Shown here: positions 18,050-27,490 of the stretch, in pieces
Numbering within the stretch: the stretch's first letter is position 1
Layout: each line of letters starts with the position of its first letter
Source: Streptomyces sp. 378
GTDB taxonomy: Bacteria > Actinomycetota > Actinomycetes > Streptomycetales > Streptomycetaceae
Assembly: GCF_030124145.1 (NCBI RefSeq)
Contig: NZ_JASKMS010000003.1
Location: forward strand, 248,001-312,000
Direction: 5' to 3'
Length of the DNA: 64,000 nt
Program-made: the position numbers and the translations under genes
The notes under the pieces: model-generated
The model's input: the letters and a program-made list of their open reading frames with translations, nothing else
Told to the model about the DNA's origin: nothing
Databases searched by the model: none

Positions 18050-18325
18050 AGGGGGTGCTTTCTTCCGAAGGATTCGGGGGTCACCTTCGCACCGGCCACC
18101 CACCGTGGCAAGGGGGCGAAGAACACTTTCCGAAGCCTGGTCCGCTGCCTGACAAACCGTCTCGAGAAGCCTGCGAGGTGGAACACAGTGTGGGTTGACC
18201 TGCGGGTTCCGGCGGGTCGAAAGTGAACGCCATCCCCGGTCGGGCCGAACCGCAAGGGTCGGCACGGTGTCCGCACCGGACCGGGGGATCACTGCCACCC
18301 AGCCCTCCGGCGAAAGGAGCGACCC

Positions 18326-19462
18326 ATGCGCCACCAGAAGCGCGTCGCCGTGATCGGTGCCGGCAGCATGGGCAGCCAGGTCATGTGGCGACTGGCCGCC
18401 CGCGGGGCCGGGGTCATCGGCTACGACCGGTACGCGCCGGGTCACGACCGCGGCGCGGCCGGGGGCGAGACCCGCATCTTCCGCGCCGTGCACCTCGGTG
18501 AGCCCGGGTATGTTCCGCTGCTGCGACTCGCGGACGGGATGTGGGACCGGCTCCAGCGCGAAACCGGCTTCTCGCTGCGCCGCCGCAGCGGATGCCTGGT
18601 GATGGGCGAGACGGCGTCACCGTCGATGCGCCTCCTCCTCTCCGAAAGCACCACCCACCGGCTGGACCACGAGGTACTGGACCGCGAGGAACTCGCCCGC
18701 CGGTACCCACAGCACCGCCTCCCGGACGGGCACACCGCCGTCCTCGACCGGAGGGGCGGCATCATCCGGCCCGAGGCGTCGATCCAGGCCGCCGCCACCC
18801 GCGCCGAGCAACTGGGCGCCCGGCTGCACCGGTACACCACGGTGCGTGAGATCGCCCCCGCGGCGGGCGGCGGGGTGCACATCGTCACCGACCAGGGCAC
18901 GGACCATGTCGACACCGCGGTGGTGACCGCGGGCCCCTGGATCAACACGCTGCTCCCGGACCTCCCCCGGAGCGTCGACATCCGCCGGCTGATCAGCTCG
19001 TGGCACATCCCCACCCGCCACGACTGGTTCGCGGGCGGCGCACCCGCCTTCGTCCGCAGCACACCCCACGACTGCTACGGCCTCCCCTCGCCCGACGGCA
19101 TCTCCGTCAAGCTGGGCCTGTCCCTGGCCCGATACCTGCCGGTGCCCGACCCCGAGCGGCTCGACCGGACGGTCCGCCCGGAGGAACTCGCCACCTTCCG
19201 CGAGCTCATCGCCGAGCTGATGCCCGATCTGAACCCCGACCCCATCAGGCTGTCGGTCTACATGGAGGGCTACACCGCGTCCGGAAACCCGCTCGTCGGT
19301 CATCTCCCCGGCGAGGACGACATCATCGTCATGGCCGGCTTCTCCGGCAGCGGCTTCAAACTCTCGCCCGCCATGGGAGAGATCGCCGCCGACCTGGCCC
19401 TCGAGGGCTCCACCGACCACCCCATCGGCTTCCTCGCGCCGGCCGGAACCCAGACCGCCTGA
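18326..19462 (+). CDS. FAD-dependent amine oxidase, monomeric sarcosine oxidase/SolA family
   Basis: A 378-residue DAO-family flavoprotein. The dinucleotide motif is VAVIGAGSMGSQVMWRLAAR (8-27), followed by the family segment GAAGGETRIFRAVH. The C-terminal FAD motif is IIVMAGFSGSGFKLSPAMGE. In MSOX/MTOX the FAD is attached to a cysteine in a Cys-x-Tyr-Thr segment before that motif; here the equivalent stretch reads SVYMEGYTASGNPLVGH and has no cysteine, so FAD is probably non-covalent. It would oxidise a secondary or N-methyl amine. AAAGGAG precedes the start. First gene of the plus-strand catabolic cluster, divergent from PucR. Confidence 0.82.
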   Translation: MRHQKRVAVIGAGSMGSQVMWRLAARGAGVIGYDRYAPGHDRGAAGGETRIFRAVHLGEPGYVPLLRLADGMWDRLQRETGFSLRRRSGCLVMGETASPSMRLLLSESTTHRLDHEVLDREELARRYPQHRLPDGHTAVLDRRGGIIRPEASIQAAATRAEQLGARLHRYTTVREIAPAAGGGVHIVTDQGTDHVDTAVVTAGPWINTLLPDLPRSVDIRRLISSWHIPTRHDWFAGGAPAFVRSTPHDCYGLPSPDGISVKLGLSLARYLPVPDPERLDRTVRPEELATFRELIAELMPDLNPDPIRLSVYMEGYTASGNPLVGHLPGEDDIIVMAGFSGSGFKLSPAMGEIAADLALEGSTDHPIGFLAPAGTQTA

Positions 19463-19574
19463 GTCTTCCTCACTTCGCCCTGCCCCGGGAGAAGTGCGTC
19501 TCGCACCTGCCGGACAGGTACCGAAAAAACATGATCCTTTCGCTTCTCGCGGCCCACATCATTGGAGCTCCTGC

Positions 19575-20261
19575 ATGAGCAACAAAATCCCCTCCCTGCA
19601 GTTCCGTCCGAAGTACGTCTCGTTCGACTGCTACGGCACGCTGATCGAGTGGCCGATGACCCCCATCACGCGTGAACTCGTCGGCGACCAGATCCCCGCC
19701 GAGCACTGGGACCAGTTCGTCCGGGAGTTCCGCGGCTACCGCTACGACCAGGTGCGCGGCGCGTACTACCCCTACGAGCAGGTGCTGCAGGACTCCTTCG
19801 AGCGGGTCTGCCGCAAGTGGGGTGTGACGGCGGCGCCGGACGCCGGCAAGCGGCTCGCCGACGGCGTGCGCAGCTGGGGCCCGCACGCCGACGTGCCGGA
19901 ACCGCTGAAGAAGATGGGCGAGCACTACAAGCTCGTCATCCTCTCCAACGCCGGCGACGCCTTCCTGGAGGAGAGCGTGCCCCGGCTCGGGGCGGACTTC
20001 CACGCGGTCTTCACCGCCGAACAGGCCGGCTTCTACAAGCCCCGCTACGCCGCGTTCGAGTACATGCTCGACCAGCTCGACGCGTCGCCCGAGGACTTCG
20101 TGCACGTCGCCTCGCACACCCGCTACGACCTGATGCCGATGCACGACATGGGCTTCCGCAACCTGGTGCTCCTCGACCGCGGCTACGACCCGGTCACCCA
20201 CGGCTACGACTACGTGACGGTCAAGTCCCTGGACGAGCTCAACCAGATGCTCGGCCTCTGA
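19575..20261 (+). CDS. Haloacid dehalogenase type II family protein
   Basis: A 228-residue HAD-superfamily protein. Motif I is YVSFDCYGTLIEW with nucleophile Asp18; motif II is VILSNAGDAF; motif III Lys is in AGFYKPRYAAFEYML; motif IV lies in VHVASHTRYDLMPMHDMGF. The FDxYGT form and the S-N-A motif are those of type II L-2-haloacid dehalogenases. In a catabolic cluster without halogenated substrates it may act as a phosphatase or on a 2-substituted acid; substrate is open. TGGAG lies 8 bases upstream of ATG 19575. Confidence 0.82.
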   Translation: MSNKIPSLQFRPKYVSFDCYGTLIEWPMTPITRELVGDQIPAEHWDQFVREFRGYRYDQVRGAYYPYEQVLQDSFERVCRKWGVTAAPDAGKRLADGVRSWGPHADVPEPLKKMGEHYKLVILSNAGDAFLEESVPRLGADFHAVFTAEQAGFYKPRYAAFEYMLDQLDASPEDFVHVASHTRYDLMPMHDMGFRNLVLLDRGYDPVTHGYDYVTVKSLDELNQMLGL

Positions 20262-20349
20262 CTCGCGACGCACACCGTCCCGCACGGACAGCCCCGAAGG
20301 ACCCTCGCCGAGCGTGTCGGCGACGCCCGCGGAGAACTCGAAGTGCCGC

Positions 20350-20370
20350 GCCGAGAGCGACGCTCTCGGC
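20350..20370. promoter_or_regulatory. 21-bp perfect inverted repeat upstream of the ABC importer
   Basis: GCCGAGAGCG and CGCTCTCGGC flank a single A. It lies in the 279-bp gap between the HAD gene and the substrate-binding protein gene, 170 bp before the latter. The one-base centre disfavours a terminator hairpin and favours an operator. No other feature was seen in the gap. Confidence 0.4.
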
Positions 20371-20540
20371 CCGGTCCACCGACCCCGGCCGACGGCGGGG
20401 AGCACACGCACGGTCCAACGCCCTGTCCGGCGGGCGCATCTTCTCCGGCATGCACGGCCCCACCACCCTCCCCGGGAGCCGAGTTGGACCCCACCCCCAG
20501 CCATCCCCCCTTCCCCAGCAGCACCCCCAGGAGGCACACG

Positions 20541-21650
20541 ATGAGAGACGCCCGTATAGACCGCAGACTCTTCCTGCGCGGCGTCGGCGGAGCCACGGCG
20601 GGTCTCGCCGCCGCGACCGCGCTAAGCGCCTGCGGTACCGGCACCAGCCGCAGCGCTTCCACCGGCACCGGTGGGAAGGCAGGCAAGACGGTGGTCGTCC
20701 GCGACAGCGGCGGTTCCTACGGTGCTGCGCTGCAGAAGGCGATCTACACGCCGTTCACGCAGGAGACCGGCATCCAGGTCAAGGTGCTCAACCTGGACGA
20801 CGCTCCGCTGCTGGCGCAGATCAAGCAGGGCCGCCCGCAGTGCGACCTCATCAACAACTCGATGATGTCCCACCTCAAGTACGTCAAGCAGGACGCGCTG
20901 GAGACGCTGGACCGTGACCGGCTCAAGAGCCTGAAGAGCGCGAAGATCCCCACGGCTCAGATCACCGACCATGCCGTCGGCCACAGCTTCTACGGCCAGT
21001 GCATCGCCTACCGCACGGATGCCTTCGGTGGTAAGAAGCCCGAGTCGTGGGCGGACTTCTTCGACACCAAGGCGTTCCAGGGCGGCCGCGCGATGTGCAG
21101 CCCCGACGGTGACCTGCCGGAGCTCGAGTTCGCGCTGCTGGCCGACGGCGTCCCGATGGACAAGCTGTACCCGCTGGACGTGGACCGCGCGTTCAAGGTG
21201 CTGACCCGGCTGCGCTCGGGCATCAAGAAGTTCTGGGACAGCGGCCCGCTCCCCGGTGTGCTGCTGAGCCGCCAGGAGGTGACGATGTCCACCGTCTGGG
21301 ACGGCCGGATCGCCGATCTGCAGAAGCAGGGCGTACCCGTCGAGCGGCAGCTCAACGGCATACGCCGCCAGTTCTCGGGCTACGCCATCGCCAAGGACGC
21401 GGCCAACGTGGACAACGCCTACAAGCTGATGGACTTCGCGCTGCGTGCGGAGAGCCAGGCCGCGTTGGCGCAGGCCTTCCCCTCCAACCCGTCGTCCCCG
21501 CTGGCCTACGCCAAGCTCACCGAGGACGAGCGCAACGCGCTCGCCGGTGCGCCGAAGTACTACGACAAGGGCTTCGACGCGGAGATCGACTGGTGGCTGA
21601 AGAACGAATCCGCCGTCACCAAGCGCTGGCTGGAGTGGGCTCGTGGCTGA
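20541..21650 (+). CDS. ABC transporter substrate-binding lipoprotein, spermidine/putrescine (PotD) type
   Basis: A 369-residue periplasmic-type binding protein. The N-terminus has a twin-arginine motif (DRRLFLRGVGG) and a lipobox (TALSACG, Cys about residue 31), so it is probably a Tat-exported lipoprotein. The mature part begins GKTVVVRDSGGSYGAALQKA and contains CDLINNSMMSHLKYV and GHSFYGQCIAYRTDAFGGKK, typical of the PotD/PotF fold (PBP type 2). It captures a polyamine or related amine for the downstream ATPase and permeases. AGGAGG precedes ATG 20541. The stop overlaps the GTG of the ATPase gene by 8 bases. Confidence 0.85.
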   Translation: MRDARIDRRLFLRGVGGATAGLAAATALSACGTGTSRSASTGTGGKAGKTVVVRDSGGSYGAALQKAIYTPFTQETGIQVKVLNLDDAPLLAQIKQGRPQCDLINNSMMSHLKYVKQDALETLDRDRLKSLKSAKIPTAQITDHAVGHSFYGQCIAYRTDAFGGKKPESWADFFDTKAFQGGRAMCSPDGDLPELEFALLADGVPMDKLYPLDVDRAFKVLTRLRSGIKKFWDSGPLPGVLLSRQEVTMSTVWDGRIADLQKQGVPVERQLNGIRRQFSGYAIAKDAANVDNAYKLMDFALRAESQAALAQAFPSNPSSPLAYAKLTEDERNALAGAPKYYDKGFDAEIDWWLKNESAVTKRWLEWARG

Positions 21651-22782
21651 ATTCGGTGTGGTCACGCCGTCCGTCGCGGTGGTCGGCGGCAAGCAGGCCG
21701 CCGCGACCGGCAAAGCGCTGTCGGTAGTGGCCCTGCGCAAGACGTACGGTGACGTCGTCGCCGTCGACGAGGCGTCCATGGAGATCGCGGCCGGGGAGTT
21801 CGTCACCTTCCTCGGCTCCTCCGGGTCGGGCAAGACCACGACCCTGATGATGATCGCCGGGTTCTGCGAACCCGACTCCGGCACCATCACCGTCGGGGAC
21901 CGAGACGTGACACGCCTTGCGCCGCAGAAGCGGGGGCTTGGTTTCGTCTTCCAGCAGTACCTGCTCTTCCCGCACATGACGGTCCACGAGAACGTCGCGT
22001 TCCCGCTCACCCTGCGCGGCGTGAGCAAGGACGAGATCCGCCGCCGCGTCGGGGAGACGCTGGAGATCGCCGGCCTGTCCGGGTTCGGCGGACGCAAGCC
22101 GCGTGAGCTGTCCGGCGGTCAGCAGCAGCGTGTCGCCCTGTGCCGGGCGCTGGTCTACCGCCCGCCGGTCATCCTCATGGACGAGCCGCTGGGCGCCCTG
22201 GACAAGAAGCTGCGCGACCAGCTCCAGATCGAGATCAAGACCATCCAGCAGGAACTCGGCCTGACCGTCATCTATGTGACGCACGATCAGGAAGAGGCGC
22301 TGGTCATGTCCGACCGCATCGCGGTCATGCGCAACGGCCTGATCGAGCAGTTCGACACCCCCCGCGAACTGTTCGAGCGGCCGAAGACCCCCTTCGTGGC
22401 GGACTTCCTCGGCGCGGCCAACTTCCTGCCCGGCCGCATCGACAAGCACACCGACGAGCACACCCTGGTCCGCCTGGACAACAGTGGCGGCCTGATCAAG
22501 GCGCGCCGCCACCAGCCGGCCCCCGGCACCTCTGTGAAGGTCGCCGTGCAGCCGGGCCGGCTGCGGGCCTGCGCCGCCGACGACGGCTTCTGTACCGGCA
22601 CGGTCGAGACGGCCACCTACGTGGGCACCCTGGTCCGCGCCGGCGTACGCATCGACGGCACCGACGCGCCGCTGCTGCGTCTGGAAGTCCCGGCCGGGCG
22701 GGGCCCCGTCGCCGGCGAGCGGGTCGGGATCACCGCCGACCCCGAGGACGTCAACCTCTTCGCCGACGAACAGGCAGGGTGA
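21643..22782 (+). CDS. ABC transporter ATP-binding protein, PotA type
   Basis: A 379-residue ATPase. Walker A is LGSSGSGKTTTLMMIAGF (about 64-81), Q-loop FVFQQYLLFPHMTVHENVAF, signature RELSGGQQQRVALCRAL, Walker B VILMDEPLGALD, and switch His in VIYVTHDQEEAL. A C-terminal TOBE domain (about 265-375) includes VAVQPGRLRACAADDGFC and TAYVGTLV-like strands. It powers the PotB/PotC-like permeases encoded next. The start is GTG 21643, inside the end of the binding-protein gene. Confidence 0.9.
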   Translation: MAEFGVVTPSVAVVGGKQAAATGKALSVVALRKTYGDVVAVDEASMEIAAGEFVTFLGSSGSGKTTTLMMIAGFCEPDSGTITVGDRDVTRLAPQKRGLGFVFQQYLLFPHMTVHENVAFPLTLRGVSKDEIRRRVGETLEIAGLSGFGGRKPRELSGGQQQRVALCRALVYRPPVILMDEPLGALDKKLRDQLQIEIKTIQQELGLTVIYVTHDQEEALVMSDRIAVMRNGLIEQFDTPRELFERPKTPFVADFLGAANFLPGRIDKHTDEHTLVRLDNSGGLIKARRHQPAPGTSVKVAVQPGRLRACAADDGFCTGTVETATYVGTLVRAGVRIDGTDAPLLRLEVPAGRGPVAGERVGITADPEDVNLFADEQAG

Positions 22783-22785
22783 GCC

Positions 22786-23679
22786 ATGGCCGCCCTCACC
22801 GCCACCACGCCCGCCCCTCCGCGCAAGCTCCTCGCCTCGCGCAAGACCCGGGTCGGGATCCTCTACGCCCTGCCGGTCGTCGTCTACCTGCTGGTGCTGT
22901 TCGTCTACCCGATCTTCAGCACCCTGCTCCTGAGCCTGAAGGACGCCGACGGCTCGTTCACGCTGCACTGGTACGCCGACGCCCTCACCGGCGTCAACCT
23001 CTCCGTCCTCATCACCACGCTGCGGATCTCCGCCGAAACGGCGGTGCTCAGCCTCGTCTTCGGGTTCGTCCTGGCCCAGGCGATCACCCGGCTCAAGCCC
23101 ATCCTGGCGGGCCTTGCGATGCTGGTCGTGGTCGTCCCGCACTTCGTCAGCGCCCTGGTGCGCACCTACGGCTGGATCATCATGCTCGGCGACAAGGGCC
23201 TGGTGAACGAGACCCTCACCGCCATGTCGGTACCGGGGACGCCGTTCCAGCTGCTCTACAACGAACTCGGCGTGGTCATCGGCACCACCTCCATGATGCT
23301 CCCGTACACGGTGCTGCTGCTGTACGGGGTGATGCGCGGTGTGGACCGCAGGCTGCTGGCCGCCGCGTCCAGCATGGGCGCGGGACGCCCGACCATCTTC
23401 CGCCGCGTCTACCTGCCGCTGGTCGCCCCCGGCCTGGCCAGCGCCGGACTGCTCAGCTTCATCCTCTCGCTGGGTTACTACATCACCCCCGCCCTGATGG
23501 GCGGACCCAACCAGACGATGATCGCCACACTCATCAACCAGCAGGTCACCAAGGAGAACCAGTGGAACGGGGCCGCCGCCCAGGGCGTCATCCTGCTGCT
23601 GCTCACCTTCGCCGGACTGCTGCTCGTCAAGCTCGTGACCTCCCTGGGCGCCAGCCGTAAGAAGAGGAGCGCGTCATGA
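22786..23679 (+). CDS. ABC transporter permease, PotB type
   Basis: A 297-residue inner-membrane permease with about six hydrophobic segments (first VGILYALPVVVYLLVLFVYP at about 22-41). The EAA-type loop that contacts the ATPase reads LLAAASSMGAGRPTIFRRVY (about 190-209). It is the PotB half of a polyamine-type importer. It starts three bases after the ATPase stop and its stop overlaps the next permease start. Confidence 0.88.
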   Translation: MAALTATTPAPPRKLLASRKTRVGILYALPVVVYLLVLFVYPIFSTLLLSLKDADGSFTLHWYADALTGVNLSVLITTLRISAETAVLSLVFGFVLAQAITRLKPILAGLAMLVVVVPHFVSALVRTYGWIIMLGDKGLVNETLTAMSVPGTPFQLLYNELGVVIGTTSMMLPYTVLLLYGVMRGVDRRLLAAASSMGAGRPTIFRRVYLPLVAPGLASAGLLSFILSLGYYITPALMGGPNQTMIATLINQQVTKENQWNGAAAQGVILLLLTFAGLLLVKLVTSLGASRKKRSAS

Positions 23680-24542
23680 TGGAGCTGCGCACATCCCTCA
23701 CCGGGCGCATCGCCCTGACCGCCGTCGCCACCCTCATCCTGCTGTTCCTCGCGCTGCCGATCGTCGTCATCCTCGTCACCTCCTTCAGCGACAACGCCTT
23801 CGCCTCCTTCCCGCCCGAGACGTGGACGCTGAACTGGTACAAGGCCCTGTTCGCCGACGGCAGCAAATGGCCGGCCGCGCTCTCCCTGAGCGCCCTGATC
23901 GCCGCCCTGAGCACCGTGTTCTCCCTCATCATCGCGGTGACCGCGGCGACCGCCCTGGTCCGCAGCGAACTCCCGCTGCGTTCGGCGGTCTTCGCCCTCG
24001 TCCTCGGACCGCTGGTCATCCCGCAGATCGTCACCGCACTCGGGCTGTTCCTGCTCTTCGAGCCCGCCGCGATGCTGGGCAGCCCCATCGCCATCGCCCT
24101 GGGCCACACCGTGCTGGCCTCACCGATCGCGGTACTGATCCTGATCGCGACCCTGCGCGGCATCGACGAACGCCTCGAGGACGCCGCCGCCAGCATGGGC
24201 GCCGGTCGCCTGACCATCGCCCGACGGATCACCTTCCCCCTCGCCGCCCCCGGCATGATCGCGGCGGCGATCTTCTCCTTCATCACCAGCTTCGACGAGT
24301 TCTACATCTCCCAGTTCCTCTCCTCCGTCGACACCGTCACCCTGCCCGTGCAGGTCTACAACTCCCTCACCTTCGAGATCGACCCCAGCGTGACCGCCGT
24401 CAGCGCGCTCCTCACCGCCTTCGCCATCCTCGCCCTCGGCATCGTCGCCCTGGTCCGCTGGATCGGCTCCGGACGGCAGGACTCCCTGCTCTCGGTCGAG
24501 AACACGGCAGGCATCGCGAACCCGGGAGGCGAGGCCGTATGA
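23676..24542 (+). CDS. ABC transporter permease, PotC type
   Basis: A 288-residue permease with about six membrane segments (first ALTAVATLILLFLALPIVVI). The EAA loop is RLEDAAASMGAGRLTIARRI (about 166-185). It pairs with the PotB-like protein. The start ATGATG at 23676 overlaps the previous stop; its TGA overlaps the ATG of a 40-codon frame at 24539. Confidence 0.88.
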   Translation: MMELRTSLTGRIALTAVATLILLFLALPIVVILVTSFSDNAFASFPPETWTLNWYKALFADGSKWPAALSLSALIAALSTVFSLIIAVTAATALVRSELPLRSAVFALVLGPLVIPQIVTALGLFLLFEPAAMLGSPIAIALGHTVLASPIAVLILIATLRGIDERLEDAAASMGAGRLTIARRITFPLAAPGMIAAAIFSFITSFDEFYISQFLSSVDTVTLPVQVYNSLTFEIDPSVTAVSALLTAFAILALGIVALVRWIGSGRQDSLLSVENTAGIANPGGEAV

Positions 24543-24661
24543 CGACCGCCACCGCTCAGCTGACCGCCCACACCGCCCGGCGGCACCCGCTGCCGAACAG
24601 GGCCGCCGACGGCTCGCTCGGTCCCGAGGGCGAAAACCTCCTCGTCCAACCCCTCACCTGA
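24539..24661 (+). CDS. Possible 40-residue small protein coupled to the permease gene
   Basis: ATG 24539 overlaps the PotC-like stop (ATGA) and opens a 40-codon frame (MTTATAQLTAHTARRHPLPN...) ending at TGA 24661. There is no recognised domain. ATGA coupling and G/C-rich third positions argue for translation. It might also be the shortened N-terminus of a lost gene, because the next real gene starts 56 bp later. It is not required to explain the operon. Confidence 0.35.
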   Translation: MTTATAQLTAHTARRHPLPNRAADGSLGPEGENLLVQPLT

Positions 24662-24717
24662 GCCCTGCGCAGGCACGGCCGCGCCCCACCTTCGAAACTC
24701 CCCGCAGAGGACCCGAA

Positions 24718-25998
24718 ATGAAGACGATTCCCTACTGGATAGAAACCGCCGGGGCGTTTCCCGACCGCTCCGGCAAGCCGCTGACCGAGGACACCGACCT
24801 GGTGGTCGTCGGCGCCGGCCTGACGGGTCTGTCCACCGCCCTCCACGCCGCGCGCAAGGGCGCCCGCGTCACCCTCGTCGAGAAGGGCCAGATCGGCTCC
24901 GGTGCCTCCGCGCGCAACGGCGGCATGGCCAACCTGGGCTTCACCATCGGCGTACGCCAGGCCATCCGCCGGTACGGCCTCGAACGGGCCCGCGAGATCT
25001 ACAACTCCTACGGCGAGGCCGTGGACACCGTCGAGCGGCTCGTCAACGAGGAGTCCATCGACTGCCAGTTCCGTCGCGTCGGACGCCTGGGCGTCGCGTC
25101 CCGCCCCGCCCACTTCGAGAGCAAGAAGGCCCAACAGCGCGATCTGGCCCAGTACTTCGGACACGAGACCACTCTGATCAGCAAGGCCGAGCTGCGCTCC
25201 GAAATCGGCTCCGACGCCTACCACGGCGGCCTGCTCGACCCGTTCAGCGCCGCACTGCACGTCGGCCGCTTCGTGCGCGGCATGGCCGAGGCGTGCGAGC
25301 GCACCGGTGTCGAGATCCACGAACGCAACGCGGCCATCGGCGTGCGGCGTACCGCCGCCGGCCGGTTCGAGGTCAGCACCGAGCGCGGTGTCGTCCGTGC
25401 CGGGCAGGTCATGATGGCCACCGACGCCTACACCGACAAGAACTTCCCGTGGCTGCGCCGCCAGCAGGTATGCCTGGGCAGCTTCATCATCGTGACCGAG
25501 CCGCTCGGCGACGACCTCGCCCGGGACATCATCCCCAAGGCCCGCCTCATCGTCGACTCCAACCAGGTCTGCCACTACTTCCGGCTCACCCCGGACAACC
25601 GGCTGCTGTTCGGCGGCCGCGCCCGCTTCGCACCGTCCGACCCCACCTCGGACAAGAAGAGCGGAGCCGTCCTGTTCCGTGAGATGTGCGAGATCTTCCC
25701 CCAGCTCTCCCGGACGAAGATCGAGTACGTGTGGGGCGGCTCCGTCGGCTTCGCCATGGACCGCATCGTGCACGCCGGGCAGACCGACGACGGCGTCTAC
25801 TACTCCATGGGATACGCGGGCCACGGCGTGCAGATGGCCACGCACATGGGGCAGGTCATGGCCGAGGTGATGGACGGCCACCCCGAGGTCAGCCCCGTCC
25901 GCGACCTGGCCCCGCCCCGCATCCCCCTCTACAACGGCACGGCCTGGTTCCTGCCCTTCGCGGGCGCCTACTACAAGACGCTGGACCGCATCCGCTGA
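24718..25998 (+). CDS. FAD-dependent amine oxidase, gamma-glutamylputrescine oxidase (PuuB)-like
   Basis: A 426-residue DAO-family flavoprotein. The dinucleotide motif is LVVVGAGLTGLSTALHAARK (about 28-47), followed by GSGASARNGGMANLGFTIG, the PuuB-type segment. The C-terminal motif is YSMGYAGHGVQMATHMGQVM. The N-terminal YWIETAG and C-terminal LPFAGAYYKTLDRI are also typical of PuuB-like oxidases, which oxidatively deaminate gamma-glutamylputrescine or a similar amine to an aldehyde. The aldehyde dehydrogenase gene follows 39 bp downstream. AGAGG lies before ATG 24718. Confidence 0.85.
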   Translation: MKTIPYWIETAGAFPDRSGKPLTEDTDLVVVGAGLTGLSTALHAARKGARVTLVEKGQIGSGASARNGGMANLGFTIGVRQAIRRYGLERAREIYNSYGEAVDTVERLVNEESIDCQFRRVGRLGVASRPAHFESKKAQQRDLAQYFGHETTLISKAELRSEIGSDAYHGGLLDPFSAALHVGRFVRGMAEACERTGVEIHERNAAIGVRRTAAGRFEVSTERGVVRAGQVMMATDAYTDKNFPWLRRQQVCLGSFIIVTEPLGDDLARDIIPKARLIVDSNQVCHYFRLTPDNRLLFGGRARFAPSDPTSDKKSGAVLFREMCEIFPQLSRTKIEYVWGGSVGFAMDRIVHAGQTDDGVYYSMGYAGHGVQMATHMGQVMAEVMDGHPEVSPVRDLAPPRIPLYNGTAWFLPFAGAYYKTLDRIR

Positions 25999-26037
25999 CC
26001 GGTCGGCAGCCCCTTCCACGCATACGAGGAGACACCC

Positions 26038-27489
26038 ATGACTGTCGTCCGTGATGTTCCCAAGCAGCTCTTCATCGGCGGCACCTGGCAGGACGCGGAG
26101 TCCGCCCGGACCCTGTCCGTCGACAACCCGGCCACCGGCGAGGAACTGTGCCAGGTCGCCGACGCCTCACCCGCCGACGGACAGCGCGCCGTCGACGCCG
26201 CCGTCGCCGCCCAGGCGGCCTGGGCCGCCACCGCGCCCCGGGTGCGCAGCGAGATCCTGCGCCGCGCCTACGACCTGATCATCGAGCGCACCGAGGTCCT
26301 CGCGCTGCTGATGACGCTGGAGATGGGCAAGCCGTTGGCCGAGGCGCGCGCCGAGGTCGCCTATGGCGCCGAGTTCTTCCGCTGGTTCTCCGAGGAGGCC
26401 GTGCGGATCGACGGCGGGCTGACGACCGCCCCCGACGGCCGCAACCGCCTGCTGGTCACCCGTCAGCCGGTCGGGCCCTGCCTGCTCATCACGCCGTGGA
26501 ACTTCCCCCTGGCCATGGGCACCCGCAAGATCGGCCCGGCCCTCGCCGCCGGCTGCACCGTCGTCCTCAAACCCGCCCCCCAGACCCCCCTGACCAGCCT
26601 CGCCCTGGCCGCGATCCTCACCGAAGCCGGTCTGCCCGCCGGTGTGCTCAACATCGTCACCACCACCGACGCCGCCGGCGTCGTCGAACCCCTCCTGCGC
26701 GGCGGGCAGATCCGCAAACTCTCCTTCACCGGCTCCACCGCCGTCGGCCGCATCCTGCTCGCCCAGTGCGCCGACACCGTCATCCGCACGTCCATGGAAC
26801 TGGGCGGCAACGCCCCCCTGATCGTCTTCGAGGACGCCGACCTCGACACCGCGGTCGAAGGCACCATGGTCGCCAAGATGCGCAACATGGGCGAGTCCTG
26901 CTGCGCCGCCAACCGCATCTACGTCCACACCTCCGTCGCCCGCGAGTTCGCCGCCCGCCTGACCACCCGCATGGCCGCCCTGAGGGTCGGCCCCGGCACC
27001 GAACCCGGCACCGACGTCGGCCCCCTCATCGACGCCACCGCCCGCAGCAAAGCCCACGACCTCGTCCAGGACGCCGTCAAGCACGGCGCGACCGTCCTGA
27101 CCGGCGGTGAACTGCCCACGGGACCGGGCTGCTTCTACCCGCCCACCGTCCTGGCCGGCCTCACCCCCGAGGCCGCCATCAACGACACCGAGATCTTCGG
27201 ACCCGTCGCCGCACTGGTCACCTTCGACACCGAGGACCAGGCCGTCACCGCCGCCAACGACACCGAATTCGGCCTGGCCTCCTACCTGTTCACCCAGAAC
27301 CTCGACCGTGCCCTGCGCGTCGCCGATCGCCTCGAAAGCGGCATGATCGGTCTCAACACCGGCCTGGTTTCCAACCCGGCCGCGCCCTTCGGCGGCATCA
27401 AGCAGTCCGGCCTGGGACGCGAAGGCGGCCGTGTCGGCATCGACGAGTTCCTCGAATACAAGTACATCGCCGTCCCTGTCGGAGCCTGA
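26038..27489 (+). CDS. NAD(P)-dependent aldehyde dehydrogenase, succinate-semialdehyde dehydrogenase (GabD)-like
   Basis: A 483-residue ALDH. The coenzyme region has ITPWNFPLAMGTRKIGPALA and VVLKPAPQTPL; FTGSTAVGRI is the Rossmann glycine turn; Glu255 is in SMELGGNAPL; the catalytic cysteine is Cys288 in RNMGESCCAANRIYV; EIFGPVAALVTFD and PFGGIKQSGLGREGG close the family pattern. Length and the GESC context fit GabD-type semialdehyde dehydrogenases. It would oxidise the aldehyde produced by the oxidases of this cluster to an acid entering central metabolism. CGAGGAGA precedes ATG 26038; the next gene starts one base after the stop. Confidence 0.87.
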   Translation: MTVVRDVPKQLFIGGTWQDAESARTLSVDNPATGEELCQVADASPADGQRAVDAAVAAQAAWAATAPRVRSEILRRAYDLIIERTEVLALLMTLEMGKPLAEARAEVAYGAEFFRWFSEEAVRIDGGLTTAPDGRNRLLVTRQPVGPCLLITPWNFPLAMGTRKIGPALAAGCTVVLKPAPQTPLTSLALAAILTEAGLPAGVLNIVTTTDAAGVVEPLLRGGQIRKLSFTGSTAVGRILLAQCADTVIRTSMELGGNAPLIVFEDADLDTAVEGTMVAKMRNMGESCCAANRIYVHTSVAREFAARLTTRMAALRVGPGTEPGTDVGPLIDATARSKAHDLVQDAVKHGATVLTGGELPTGPGCFYPPTVLAGLTPEAAINDTEIFGPVAALVTFDTEDQAVTAANDTEFGLASYLFTQNLDRALRVADRLESGMIGLNTGLVSNPAAPFGGIKQSGLGREGGRVGIDEFLEYKYIAVPVGA

Positions 27490-27490
27490 C

